In this document: one piece after another, positions 49,795-59,584 of the stretch
How the letters are laid out: each line of letters opens with the position of its first letter
Position numbering within the stretch: the stretch's first letter is position 1
Assembly: GCA_023101885.1 (NCBI GenBank)
Contig: JALPQD010000116.1
Location: 2,001,501 to 2,065,500, forward strand
Length of the DNA: 64,000 nt
Reading direction: 5' to 3'
Source: Typhlomys cinereus
Lineage: Eukaryota > Chordata > Mammalia > Rodentia > Platacanthomyidae
The notes under the pieces: generated by a model
Told to the model about the DNA's origin: nothing
Database searches by the model: none
The model's input: only the letters and a program-made list of their open reading frames with translations
Program-made: the position numbers and the translations under genes

Positions 49795-51290
49795 ACAGAA
49801 ATTGATTTTAACTATTCTTAGGTGCACATTTCGGGAGCTAAGTCCACTAGCTATGTTATGCAACTACCCTCACTGTTTCCAAAACTTTTTCATCATCCTG
49901 AGCAGAAATCGTACACAAACATTAAGCAATAAGTCCCCATTTCTCTCTTCCATCAGCTTCTGGCAGTTTTCAATAGTACTTTTTGTCTGCATGAACTTGC
50001 CTTTTGGCTTCATTCTTTTAGTACATTTCCAAGGTCTACTAATATTATAGCATGTATCAACTTCATCTCCTTTAACAGCAAATGATATTCTTTTGCACAT
50101 ATATGCCATATTTTACATTCTTTTATAGATGGACACTTGGGTTGTTTCTACTTTCGGCCATTGTGAAAATGCTGCAGAAGGCATTGATATAAATTCTCCA
50201 ATTTCAGTTCTTTTGGATGTAATGCTACAAGTGAATTTCTGGGTCATATGGAAATTCCATGCTCAGCTTTTGCATAGACCACCATGCTGTTTCTGTAGAG
50301 AATGGCTCATTCACTCACAGCTACAATACAGGAGGTCCCGGTTTCTCGCCAACACTTGCTTTATACATGCAGTTTTATACATATGAAATCATAGCTCTAT
50401 TTCCTCTCATATACATGTCTCATGTTAGTATTTCCCAATGCTGTTGGGCATTATCTATTTATTTATTCTTTTACTGTGTGTGTACAGTGCATGTGGGGGC
50501 TACAGGTTGATACTGGGTGTCTTCAATCGAGCTGAACATCATTTTGTGTGCTTCTTGGACATTCATCTCTCTCCAAGCAATGGCTATTGAAATCCTTTGC
50601 TCTTTCCAGCCAGGCTCCTGTTGTGCAGCCCATAGTGGCCTCCAACCTGTGATACTTCCGCCTCAGCTTCCTGAGTGCTATGATCCTTTGCTCATATTTT
50701 AGTGTCGTTTTGTCTTCTTGTTATGCTGTAGGAGGTCTACACAGAGTCTGGGTATTAAGCCTTCGTCAGAGAATATGTGCCAATATTTCGTCCCATTCTG
50801 TAGACTGTCCTTTTACTTTCTGGATACTGTCTTTTTGATGCTCAAAATTAATTCTGACAAAGCCAATATAATACTGATTTACAATAATGGTTTGGGTGTC
50901 ATGTGTCATGGCTAAGAATCTTTCAACAAATTTTGCTTGGCTTGGAGTTCTGTAAGATTACCATTCCTATGGCAACTTCTGCTACTTTTAGTGTTCTTTT
51001 AGAATTGTGCTTATGAGGTTGTCTATATTTACTTTATGGCCATACAATATTGAATGGCTATACCACATATTACTTACCCATTCTACTAATAGGTACTTGT
51101 TTTGTTTCCAGTTATTTTTGTATTATGTAATACCACTATGAATATGTCAAATGGTTCATTGGTGCAATCTGACTTAAGAATCACTAGCCTTTTTATTAAA
51201 TAAATAAGGAAATCTCAGATGGAGTTGCTGTGTTCAAGTGAACAGCACATTGGGTGGCAGGCATTTGATGAAAACACTGATTTTTCTCAC
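49795..51290 (-). mobile_element. Old L1 3' region, antisense
   Basis: Phrases TTTTTCATCATCCTGAGCAG, GATGGACACTTGGGTTGTTT and CATTGTGAAAATGCTGCAGA typical of reversed L1M 3' ends. A B4/B2-like antisense SINE lies at about 50470-50700. Confidence 0.65.
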
Positions 51291-51959
51291 CTGTCTATCT
51301 GCACTATGGCCTATGAAACCTTAAAAATCATTGCCATTGAGTTGGGTGTGTCTTTACATTCTACCTTTAGCCACTTTGTGTGATTTCCTGCAGAATGTAA
51401 CCTCAGAAAACAGAACAGGCTAGTTTTCCTGATTTCAAGTTGGAAAGCTTTCAGGAATAAGGGATGTCTACATGAAGGTGGGGGACTTTGTAAAGGATAC
51501 CCTTTCTTTACAGCTCTTCTGAAACTAGGCTGTCCAAATGTCTACATTGAGTATGAAATCAGATGGGTATCTTTAGTGCTGAAAGCTCTAGAATGAAGAG
51601 ACAGCATGAGGGTCCACTGTCAGTCTACACTAGAGTTTTACCCATTCTGATTTCTTGTAAAGAGGAAGTGGCGAGGACTCAATCAAACCTGCGGATGAAT
51701 TTCAGGTGGGAGAGTTTTGGGTAACCAGATGTCCACACAGAAGATATGGCTGAGAAAAGGAACTGGTTTCTCCACGGCCCTAATCTAAACATGAGAATGT
51801 TTATGAGTGGCTGGAAGGACTTGTTTTGAGCTGAATTGACACTTCCCTCCTCTGTCCATTATTAGTTTCTGGAAACACTTTTGTAGGTACAAAGGGTCAC
51901 AAAGCTGCTAGATTTCTTCATGATTTTTAAATAACACCGCAGGAAAGCCCAGCATGAAG
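51291..51959. other. Upstream region of HP
   Basis: Unique sequence, no exon seen. May hold distal HP control elements; not demonstrable by eye. Confidence 0.5.
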
Positions 51960-52144
51960 CAAGCACTCAATCCTTAACAGGCGCTTGATTTGTGGTTTGG
52001 TTACTGGAACAAGCCAGTGACCTCAACAAGGCCAATCTTGTGCAAACACAGGAAACAGGAGTGCAGGAGGTGTGAGAAGACCTTGGGGCATAAAAGGCTC
52101 ACCAGGACTCGCCACAGCACACTTGGCAGCCAGAGAAGCTCAAG
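51960..52144 (+). promoter_or_regulatory. HP: HP acute-phase promoter and 5' UTR
   Basis: A TATA-like CATAAAAG at 52089-52096 lies about 50 nt before the start codon. Upstream are TTACTGGAA (52001-52009), a STAT3-type IL-6 element like that in known haptoglobin promoters, and TTGTGCAA (52038-52045), a good C/EBP match. Together these fit the liver, IL-6/C/EBP-driven control known for HP. Binding is inferred. Confidence 0.75.
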
Positions 52145-52149
52145 ATGAG
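52145..52149 (+). CDS. HP: HP coding exon 1
   Basis: Only ATG AG before the donor GTGAGT; the split codon is completed to Arg by exon 2. This five-base coding exon is the normal haptoglobin arrangement and too short for ORF detection. Confidence 0.9.
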
Positions 52150-55100
52150 GTGAGTCCACAGAGCTGCAGTTCAGCAGCCCATAGGGGAGAGGGTGCTAGG
52201 ATAGAATGGAGAAACAGGCATGTGCCAGGGTTCTGACCCATGGGAGAAACAGGTAAGTGGGCCAGGGATCCCGGCTGGTCCAACTCATGGCCTCAGCAAC
52301 CGTCCGAGCATAGCTCAGGATGCTGCCTTATGCAAAATCGTAAAGTTACTTAAAACAGTGTAAGATTTTTTGTTGTTGTTGTTGCTGCCGTTGTTACTTG
52401 ATTGTGTGGTTCTTGAGCATGAAGTTTGCAGACAAAAATGTCGTGTTGGAAGGTGAAAAGGCTAGACATGCTGGAACCACAATGCACAAACGGGTTCAGA
52501 TGCTTACTTCTCCCGTCCTGTAAGAGCTGGACTTTTAGTCAGGGCTGCGCTTCCTTCTGAGGAGGACCCTTTCCCTTGAGGTCCCAGAGTGTTTTGTCCT
52601 TACCAGACAGACAGCAGCTTCTAGCAGTTTGACTGTATTTTATCAACAGGTTCTGTACCCAACTTTTACTTTAAAATAAGGAAGAACAATACAGTCAAGG
52701 AATCTAGATTTCTTTAAAATAGAAAGACTGGGCTGGAGAGATGGTTCAGGGGTTAAGCCTCTGCGTGGTACACAGAAGGTCCTGAGTTCGGATCCCAGAT
52801 CCCACGTAAAAACGCCAGGTGGAAATGGCATCAGCCTGTACTTCTGACCCTGGAAGGTGGAGCCTGGGAAACTCCATAGCACAGCAAAGAGGAGATAGTG
52901 CAATCCAGGGGGTTCCTGAAGTCACCCTTGGACCTCCAGAGGCACAAACGATGCTCCCCCCACATACCAAAGTAAAAACAAAATAAAATAGAAAGGCTAA
53001 AGGTCAAAACAACTGTAGACATAGCACCACCAGGCAAACCCTGACCTGTCAGCACCTGCTGGAACTGGAATATGTGGTGGGCACTCAAGTCCACAGCCAC
53101 GGTTTGTCTTCAGAAAGCTGGTTTTCCCAGACAACCTTTTGGCACTCTGAGGTTTGAGATCATGACCATTCCCGCTCCCTTCCTCTCTCTCTTCTTTCTT
53201 CTTCTCTCCTTATTTCCCCTCTCTTACTCTTTCTTTGTCAGGGTTTTGCTTTGTAGCTCAAGCTGGCCTCAAACTGGAGATGCTCTCTCCTCTGCCTCTG
53301 CATGCGCTCCTGCTCGCTCGATACATGTCTTAAAGGGAAATCATAAAATAACAGCAACAACCATAATAGGTCTTGAATCATATGCCTCAGTTGGGGTGAT
53401 GACACGTGCTGGTAGCCCCAGGTCCTCTGGAAGTAGAGGCAAGGAAGTTCACTCGAGCACATCTGCAACTAGACTAAGTAAGGAGATCCTGTCAAAACAC
53501 ACAAAATTACACACTAAAAGATTATTTTTATCATGGAAAATTCCAAAAATAGAGAGGAGAATGCAGTAAGCCCAGATCTCCATCTTTGAGTTAGTGACAT
53601 TTCTAATAGTGTCCTTGTCTCACTGCACTTCAGGCTGTCTGGGGAGAGGCCTCCTGGCTGGAGAGCTCACGGGTGACAGCCATCAATGTTTCCTGAGCAC
53701 GACCAGAGTGCGGCCTCACTCGCCTATGTGCCTTCCTCCTCACACTTCTCTTCCTCTTTTTTCTCCCACTTTTTGGAGTAAGGCTTCCACTATACAGTCT
53801 GGCCTCAAACCTATCATCATTTCTCTTTTCTCCAGAGTGCTGGAATTTTTGATGTGTACTAACATGTCCTACAGGGCCTGGTGAGCCCTCTCTGATGCTT
53901 GTGTGTGGATGTGCATGTACGTGTGTGTATGTGTGTGTGTGTGTGCGCGCGCGCGCGATGCACACATGCATGTTGCTGTAAAATGGGCTCAGATCTGCAC
54001 TCATTTTCGTTACCTCTCTGCAGAGCCCTGGGAGCTGCTGTCACCCTCCTGCTGTGGGGACAGCTTCTTGCTGTGGACGTGGGCAATGATGTCATGGATA
54101 TGGCAGGTGGGACTTTGGGTTTTCCCAGGAGTGTGAACCCCACCTCTGCTGCACCCCAGTTTGGTTCCACAGACATATCTGCACTGTATTGTCCTCTTTG
54201 CCTCTAGGCACGTACGGCTCCCTCCCTCAGCTTCCTTTTGTGTGGAGGGAGGTTGACCTGCAGGGTGGGTGTCCTCTCATCTGATTTTGATAGATTGCTG
54301 GAAGCAATTTCTGAATATCAACTTTCTTTTCTGACATCTTTTTCTTTGCAGATGACAGCTGCCCAAAGCCCCCCGAGATTGCAAATGGTTATGTGGAGCA
54401 TCTGGTTCGCTATCAGTGTCAACCATACTACAGACTGCGCACCGAAGGAGATGGTAAGGCCAGGCAAGAGTCCTGCACACACCTGCCCTAAAGCTCCCGT
54501 GATGGATGGGCCAAGGTACCTCACCAGAAGTTCATGTGTCCTGCCAGGAGCCAGATGAGTCAGCCTGAAACAAAGTTTCCACCAGGCCACAGTCTTGCTT
54601 CCCATTTGTCTTTGGTAACCCGGCCTGGCCATGGAGCCCACTGACCTGAGTAAGGTCTCCATCTGCGAAAGGAGATTTGGCAAATGCACAATGATGACAA
54701 CAGCTCCCTAGGGGGCACTGTCTGAGCATGTTACATTTCATTAAAACTCACATAGTTCTCACCACGCTCTTCTGAAGAGATAGTCACTTTTTTTTTTTCC
54801 TGATGAGAAAACCAAGTCACAGTGAGGCTGAGGCAGCCTGTGAGAGGTAGGGTCAGGATTCCAGTTCTGGATTCTTCCTATACCATCTTTTATTATCTTC
54901 AGTCCTGCTTGGCGGATCTGGACCTGAAGCACTGTACTCCTCCCTCCTCCCCTGCACTGGGCTCCTCCCTCCTCCCCTGCACTGGGCTCCTCCCTCCTCC
55001 CTGCACTGGGCTCCTCCCTCCTCCCCTGCACTGGGCTCCTCCCTCCTCCCTGCACTGGGCTCCTCCCTCCTCCCCTGCACTGGGCTCCTCCCTCCTCCCC

Positions 55101-58100
55101 TGCACTGTCCTTCACCTGCCTTTTTTTTTTTTGCATTTATTTATTTTTCCCCAATCATGCAAGCTCAATAGGTACCCCAGTCTCCTCCCTCCCTCCCACC
55201 TCCCAGTCCCCCTTGCACCCTCCCCCCTTTCCCCTTCCTTTCATCCCCCTCCCTCTTCTTCTCCCAGTGCCTCCCCCTTCCCCTCTCCTCTTCCCTAGAG
55301 CATCCTTTATTGTGAATGTCAAACTTACCTGAGTCCTCCACTCTAGTGAGGTGTAAGGACTCAGTGACATTGCCCAGAGCCCTTTCTTGGGCTCCCCTTT
55401 AGTATGGGAACACTATTAATGACTGTTAATCTCTTGCCTCTAAGGATCCTAGTGCCTGTGATCCATGCTGGATTTTGGGGGGTCATTGACATGTTGGTCA
55501 TTGTGCAGGTCATGCAAAGTCCGATTATGGCTACTGGGGCCCTAACTTGTGTGAAGTATCTTGCATTATTGTTGGTCCTCCCCATCTTTAGCTTCTTACA
55601 ATCTTGCTGCCCCCTCTTCCACAACTTTTCCTGAGCTTTAGCATGGGGAAAAATTTGGCTGGTCTGGTTCCAAGTGATTAATGTAGGGTCTCTGGTGTTC
55701 TGAATAATGCTTTGTTGTTTTCAGTTTTGCTTTTCCTGCAATGCCCTTGGCTCCATCCTGATTGGTATTGGAGGTCGCTTCCTAATCAAAGATAAAAGGC
55801 TGTTTAAATGGAATCTTGCTATAAGAGGAGATTCACAGGTAGATGGAATAGGAGTAGACGACTGCGGTGGTGGTGGGTGTCAAAGTGACCAGGAAGGAAA
55901 GTGAGAATGAGCTTAACCAGATGTCTTGCTACTTACTTGCAATACTTCATGGCGACCTATTTTCTTTACTGTAGCATGATCCCCTCTCTCCTTATTTCTG
56001 GGGGGGGGGCTCCTTCCCCTTCCCTCCTGTTTATAATCTTTGCAATTACTGGAGGTATTACAGAGATTTGTCTTTGAATATGTCATTAAGTGGGTTAGGT
56101 ACTAGGATCCACCTATTAGGAGCACATACAGCGCTTACTTTTCTGTTGTCTGGGATATGTTACTCAATATAATTTTTTTCTAATTCCATTCATTTCCCAG
56201 CAAATTTCATTAAGTCATCTTTTTGATGGCTGAGTAGTATTCCATTGTATAAATTACCACATTTTCCTTATCCACTCATCAACTGTTGGGCATTTGGGTT
56301 GATTCCATGACTTTGCAATTGTAAACAGTGCTGCTATGAACATGGTCGTGCTTGTGCCATTGAGGTGAATTTTTGCTTTATGGGGGATTATTCCCAGAAG
56401 TGGAATAGCAGGGTCATGTGGCATTTCAATCTTTAACTTTTTAAAAAATCGCCAGACTGATGGCCAGAGTGGTTGCATAAGCCTGCATTCCCGCCAGCAA
56501 TGCAGGAGAGTTCCCGTCTCGCCACATCCTCTCCAGCTTTTTTTTTTTTAACATTTTTTATTATTATTTCCGCTCATACAAACTTAATAGGTACACCAGT
56601 TCCCTCCCTCCCTCCTCCTCCCCCCCGAAACCCCTGCTTCCCCTCCCCTCACCCCTCCCTCCCCATCCCCCAGTGCCTCCCGCCCCAATTCCCAGAGAGT
56701 CCTTTAATGTGCATGCCTGACTCTCCTCTGGGCCCTCCTCTTCGATGACGTACAAGGACCCAGTGGTATTTCCCTGAACCCTTTCCCGTGTTCCCCTTAA
56801 GCATAGGAACACTACTGTGGCTGTCAATCCCTTGTCTCCAAGGATCTTGGTGCCTTTAGCAGATGCTAGACTTTGTGAGGTCAATAGTGTGTTGGACGTT
56901 GCGCAGGGCATGCAAAGTCCAATTATGATTGCTTCGGCTCTAACTTGAGTGGAGTATCTTGCAAATCATTGCTCCTCCCATCCTTTTGCTCTTACAATCT
57001 TACCGCCCCCTCTTCCGCAAATGTCCCTGAGCTTCAGGATGGGGAGAGATTAGTCTGGCCTAGTTCTAGGTGGTTGATAGAGAGTCTCTGAAGTTCTGGA
57101 TTGTGGTTTGTTGATTTTCTTTTGCAGTTTTGCTGCTCCTACAATGCCCTTCACTCCATCCTGCTGGGCACTGTATGTCACCCCTTGCAGTCCTTGATGG
57201 AGGCCTATTTTCTCTACTGTAAATGGTCACTTCTCTCCTTGTTTCTGGTGTGGCCCTCCAACCCCATCCCTCCTGTTCATAATCCTTGCAATTACTGTAG
57301 GTAATACATAGATTTACCTATGAGTGTCTCAAGGTGGGCTGGGTGGGTTTGGTACTAGGAGCCACCTATTAGGGAGTACATACGGCGCTTAATTTTCTGG
57401 GTCTGAGATACTTCACTTAATATAATTGTTTCTAATGACATCCATTTCCTGGTAAATTCCAGTAATTCATCATTTTTGATGGCTGAGTAGTACTCCATTG
57501 TATAGATGTACCAGTTTCCTTATCCACTCGTCAACTGTTGGACATTTGGGTTGATTCCATGACTTTACTATTGTAAACAGTGCTGCTATGAACATGGTCG
57601 TGCTTGTGCTATCGAGGTGAACCTCTGCTGTATGGGGGGTTATTCCCAAAAGTGGAATCGCAGGGTCATATCTCTCCAGCTTCTTAACTCTTCTTTAAAA
57701 GCCTCTCATGCTGGACTAGGTCCAGGCTGTTTCTCCCTGGCCTTATCTGTTCCTCCTGTTCCAGGCGTGTACACCTTAAACAGCGAGAAGCAGTGGGTGA
57801 ACAAGGTCGCTGGACAGGAGCTTCCTGCATGCGAGGCAGGTGAGTGCTGAGCACTGTGTGCGGCAGAGATGTCTCCTTAGTCAAGTGTCTCCTTAGCGGC
57901 TTCTTCTGAGCTTAAAGTCACGACAGGTGTCACAGAGAACCATAACAAGCTGTGGGCCTGAGACTTGGGCAGTGACAAGATGACTCTCCCAGAGAACCCA
58001 CCGTCTGGTTCATTTGGGCCTGGGGTCTTGGTGGAGTCCACCGCCTACACTGCCTCCCCTCAGGATGGTCTATGCATCTAGGTTGCCTTCGAGGAGGGCC

Positions 58101-59445
58101 GGGGTCAAGGTTAAGGCAAGCTCTACAGAAGCAGGCCTGGGAGGAAGAGACAAAGCTTAGCTCATGGAGCGATAAGGCAGGAGGCTGGGGATGGCTTGGG
58201 GTATGTGTTGCTTTTATGTCTTTCTCCTAGAACAGGATTTATCAGTGATAGGAACGGCCAACCTGCCTTGAGCTAACTGCACTCATCCCTAAGAGCTGTG
58301 TTCCTGCCAGTGCTGTACTGTTCTCCATCTGAAGAGTCTCAGGGAGTTGTGAAATTTTTTGTATGGTAATATTTAAAGATACTCCTTATCAGTTTAGAAC
58401 AGTCTCAGCGTTCGTTTTTCATGCTTTTTCTTTTGTGAGTTAGAAGAGCAGAGAACAGATCTCTGCATTGTGATGCAAATAATGAGAGCAGCCAGTACTT
58501 TAATCTGCAAATATTAGAAATGTAAAGAGCAAGCCAATGTTTCTAGCCCCATAAGGACACATGGCGTAGCTGTGGATAACAGCAGGGGCTGATGGATTCC
58601 AGGGGCCTTCACAGGTGGAGGGGGACGGTGCTTCGCACCTCTACTCATGGGTCTCGCTCTTGGCAGTGTGTGGGAAGCCAAAGCATCCCGTGGACCAGGC
58701 CCAGCGCATCATCGGCGGCTCTCTGGATGCCAAAGGTAGTTTCCCGTGGCAGGCCAAGATGATCTCCCGTCACAACCTTGTCACGGGTGCCACACTTATC
58801 AGTGAACAGTGGCTGCTGACCACGGCCAAGAATCTCTTCCTGAATCACAGTGAGACTGCGACGGCGAAGGACATTGCCCCCACCTTAAAACTCTACGTGG
58901 GGAAAAATCAGCAGGTGGAGATTGAGAAGGTGATCTTCCACCCAAACCGCTCCATGGTGGACATCGGCCTCATCAAACTCAAGGAGAAGGTGCCTGTTAA
59001 TGAGAGAGTGATGCCCATCTGCCTGTCTTCAAAGGATTTGGCAGAAGTGGGCCGCGTAGGCTACGTGTCTGGCTGGGGGAGAAATGCCAACTTTAATTTT
59101 ACCCAGCGTCTCAAGTATGTCATGCTGCCAGTGGCCGACCAGGTCAGCTGTGTGACACACTACGAGGGCAGCACTGTGCCAGAGAAGAAGACCTCGAAGA
59201 GCCCGGTTGGGGTGCAGCCCATCCTGAACGAGCACACCTTCTGTGCTGGCATGTCCAAGTTCCAGGAGGACACGTGCTATGGCGATGCTGGCAGTGCCTT
59301 TGCTGTTCACGACCTGGAGTCGGACACCTGGTACGCGGCCGGGATCCTGAGCTTCGATAAGAGCTGCACCGTGGCTGAGTACGGAGTGTACATGAAGGTC
59401 AGCTCCATCTTGGACTGGGTTCAGGAGACCATGGCCAACAACTAG
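52145..59445 (+). CDS. HP: HP, haptoglobin (single-CCP form), five coding exons
   Basis: Secreted plasma protein that captures free haemoglobin for CD163-mediated clearance. Exons 52145-52149, 54024-54106, 54352-54453, 57765-57839 and 58667-59445 join in consistent phases to 347 codons, the length of mouse Hp and human HP1. Order: signal peptide 1-18 ([18 protein letters not shown]), one complement-control module about 31-88 (Cys33 kept for dimer formation), processing site AQR102|IIGG, then a serine-protease-like domain. The protease is dead as expected: His is Lys143 (TTAKN) and Ser is Ala296 (GDAGSA); the Asp is kept (D187). CD163-loop residues V259, E261, K262 and T264 are present. Sequons: NHS (148), NRS (182), NFT (232). 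There is no duplicated CCP. Introns hold SINEs, a minisatellite and two antisense L1s. Confidence 0.97.
52728..52995 (+). mobile_element. B2-like SINE (type A) in HP intron 1
   Basis: GCTGGAGAGATGGTTCAGGG head, GAGTTCGGATCCCAGATCCC B box, no GC-rich insert; flanks AAAATAGAAAGACTGG and AAAATAGAAAGGCT. Confidence 0.82.
53235..53330 (-). mobile_element. B1-like fragment, antisense (HP intron 1)
   Basis: TCAGGGTTTTGCTTTGTAGC and CAAGCTGGCCTCAAACTGGA are B1 phrases. Confidence 0.55.
53916..53957. repeat. (TG)n(CG)n alternating tract before HP exon 2
   Basis: TGTGTGTGTGTG runs into GCGCGCGCGCG, ending about 65 nt before HP exon 2. Confidence 0.9.
54024..54106 (+). CDS. HP: HP coding exon 2, signal peptide
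   Basis: Acceptor CTCTGCAG, donor GTGGGA. Encodes the rest of the signal peptide and the mature N terminus [11 protein letters not shown]. Confidence 0.93.
54352..54453 (+). CDS. HP: HP coding exon 3, first half of CCP
   Basis: Acceptor TTTGCAG, donor GTAAGG. Encodes [19 protein letters not shown] through RLRTEGD. This is the exon duplicated in human HP2; only one copy is present here. Confidence 0.95.
54740..54870 (-). mobile_element. MIR fragment, antisense (HP intron 3)
   Basis: CTGATGAGAAAACCAAGTCA and GGTAGGGTCAGGATTCCAG follow the reversed MIR core. Confidence 0.5.
54935..55109. repeat. Minisatellite, seven ~25-bp units (HP intron 3)
   Basis: Unit GCTCCTCCCTCCTCCCCTGC followed by ACTGG; seven copies of 25 or 24 bp, differing by one C. 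It makes long ORFs in the reverse frames that are not genes. Confidence 0.95.
55121..56539 (-). mobile_element. 5'-truncated L1 A, antisense (HP intron 3)
   Basis: Poly(T) start at 55121, C/T-rich tract, 3' UTR, then reverse ORF2 C terminus ([19 protein letters not shown] readable at 56254-56478). Truncated just past the [12 protein letters not shown] stretch. Confidence 0.9.
56540..57676 (-). mobile_element. 5'-truncated L1 B, antisense (HP intron 3)
   Basis: Second poly(T) start, the same 3' UTR order as L1 A but clearly different in sequence, truncated a little earlier in ORF2 (GAATCGCAGGGTCATA). Ends about 90 nt before HP exon 4. Confidence 0.9.
57765..57839 (+). CDS. HP: HP coding exon 4, second half of CCP
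   Basis: Acceptor GTTCCAG, donor GTGAGT. Encodes [17 protein letters not shown] through LPACEA. It lies only about 90 nt after the end of an antisense L1. Confidence 0.95.
57840..58666 (+). other. HP: HP intron 4
   Basis: Unique intronic sequence with donor GTGAGT and acceptor TTGGCAG; no repeat or extra CCP exon is seen. Confidence 0.8.
58667..59445 (+). CDS. HP: HP terminal coding exon 5, protease-like beta chain
   Basis: Acceptor TTGGCAG, then [18 protein letters not shown] through QETMANN and TAG at 59443-59445, 258 codons. Carries the cleavage site, all beta-chain cysteines and the CD163 loop. Upstream in-frame codons before 58667 are intron. Confidence 0.97.
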
Positions 59446-59560
59446 TGTAAGGCTGGCAGGCCAGCTGGGTGGCCCTGCCTGTGAGAGGGGTTTGCCCTGG
59501 AAGAGGGGGAAGTGGTGGGTACCTGGCATGGGTTGACGGACTCTGCTTTGCTGAGTCGAT

Positions 59561-59566
59561 AATAAA
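59561..59566 (+). terminator. HP: HP poly(A) signal
   Basis: AATAAA 116 nt after the HP stop, giving the short 3' UTR typical of haptoglobin. Confidence 0.85.
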
Positions 59567-59584
59567 GATCTTGCTTCTGATCTA

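Noticed and set aside
54935..55109. CRISPR-like array
   Set aside because: Units are contiguous without spacers, in a mammalian intron.
54759..55136. Minus-strand ORFs with [13 protein letters not shown] repeats
   Set aside because: They are translations of the minisatellite, with no gene context.
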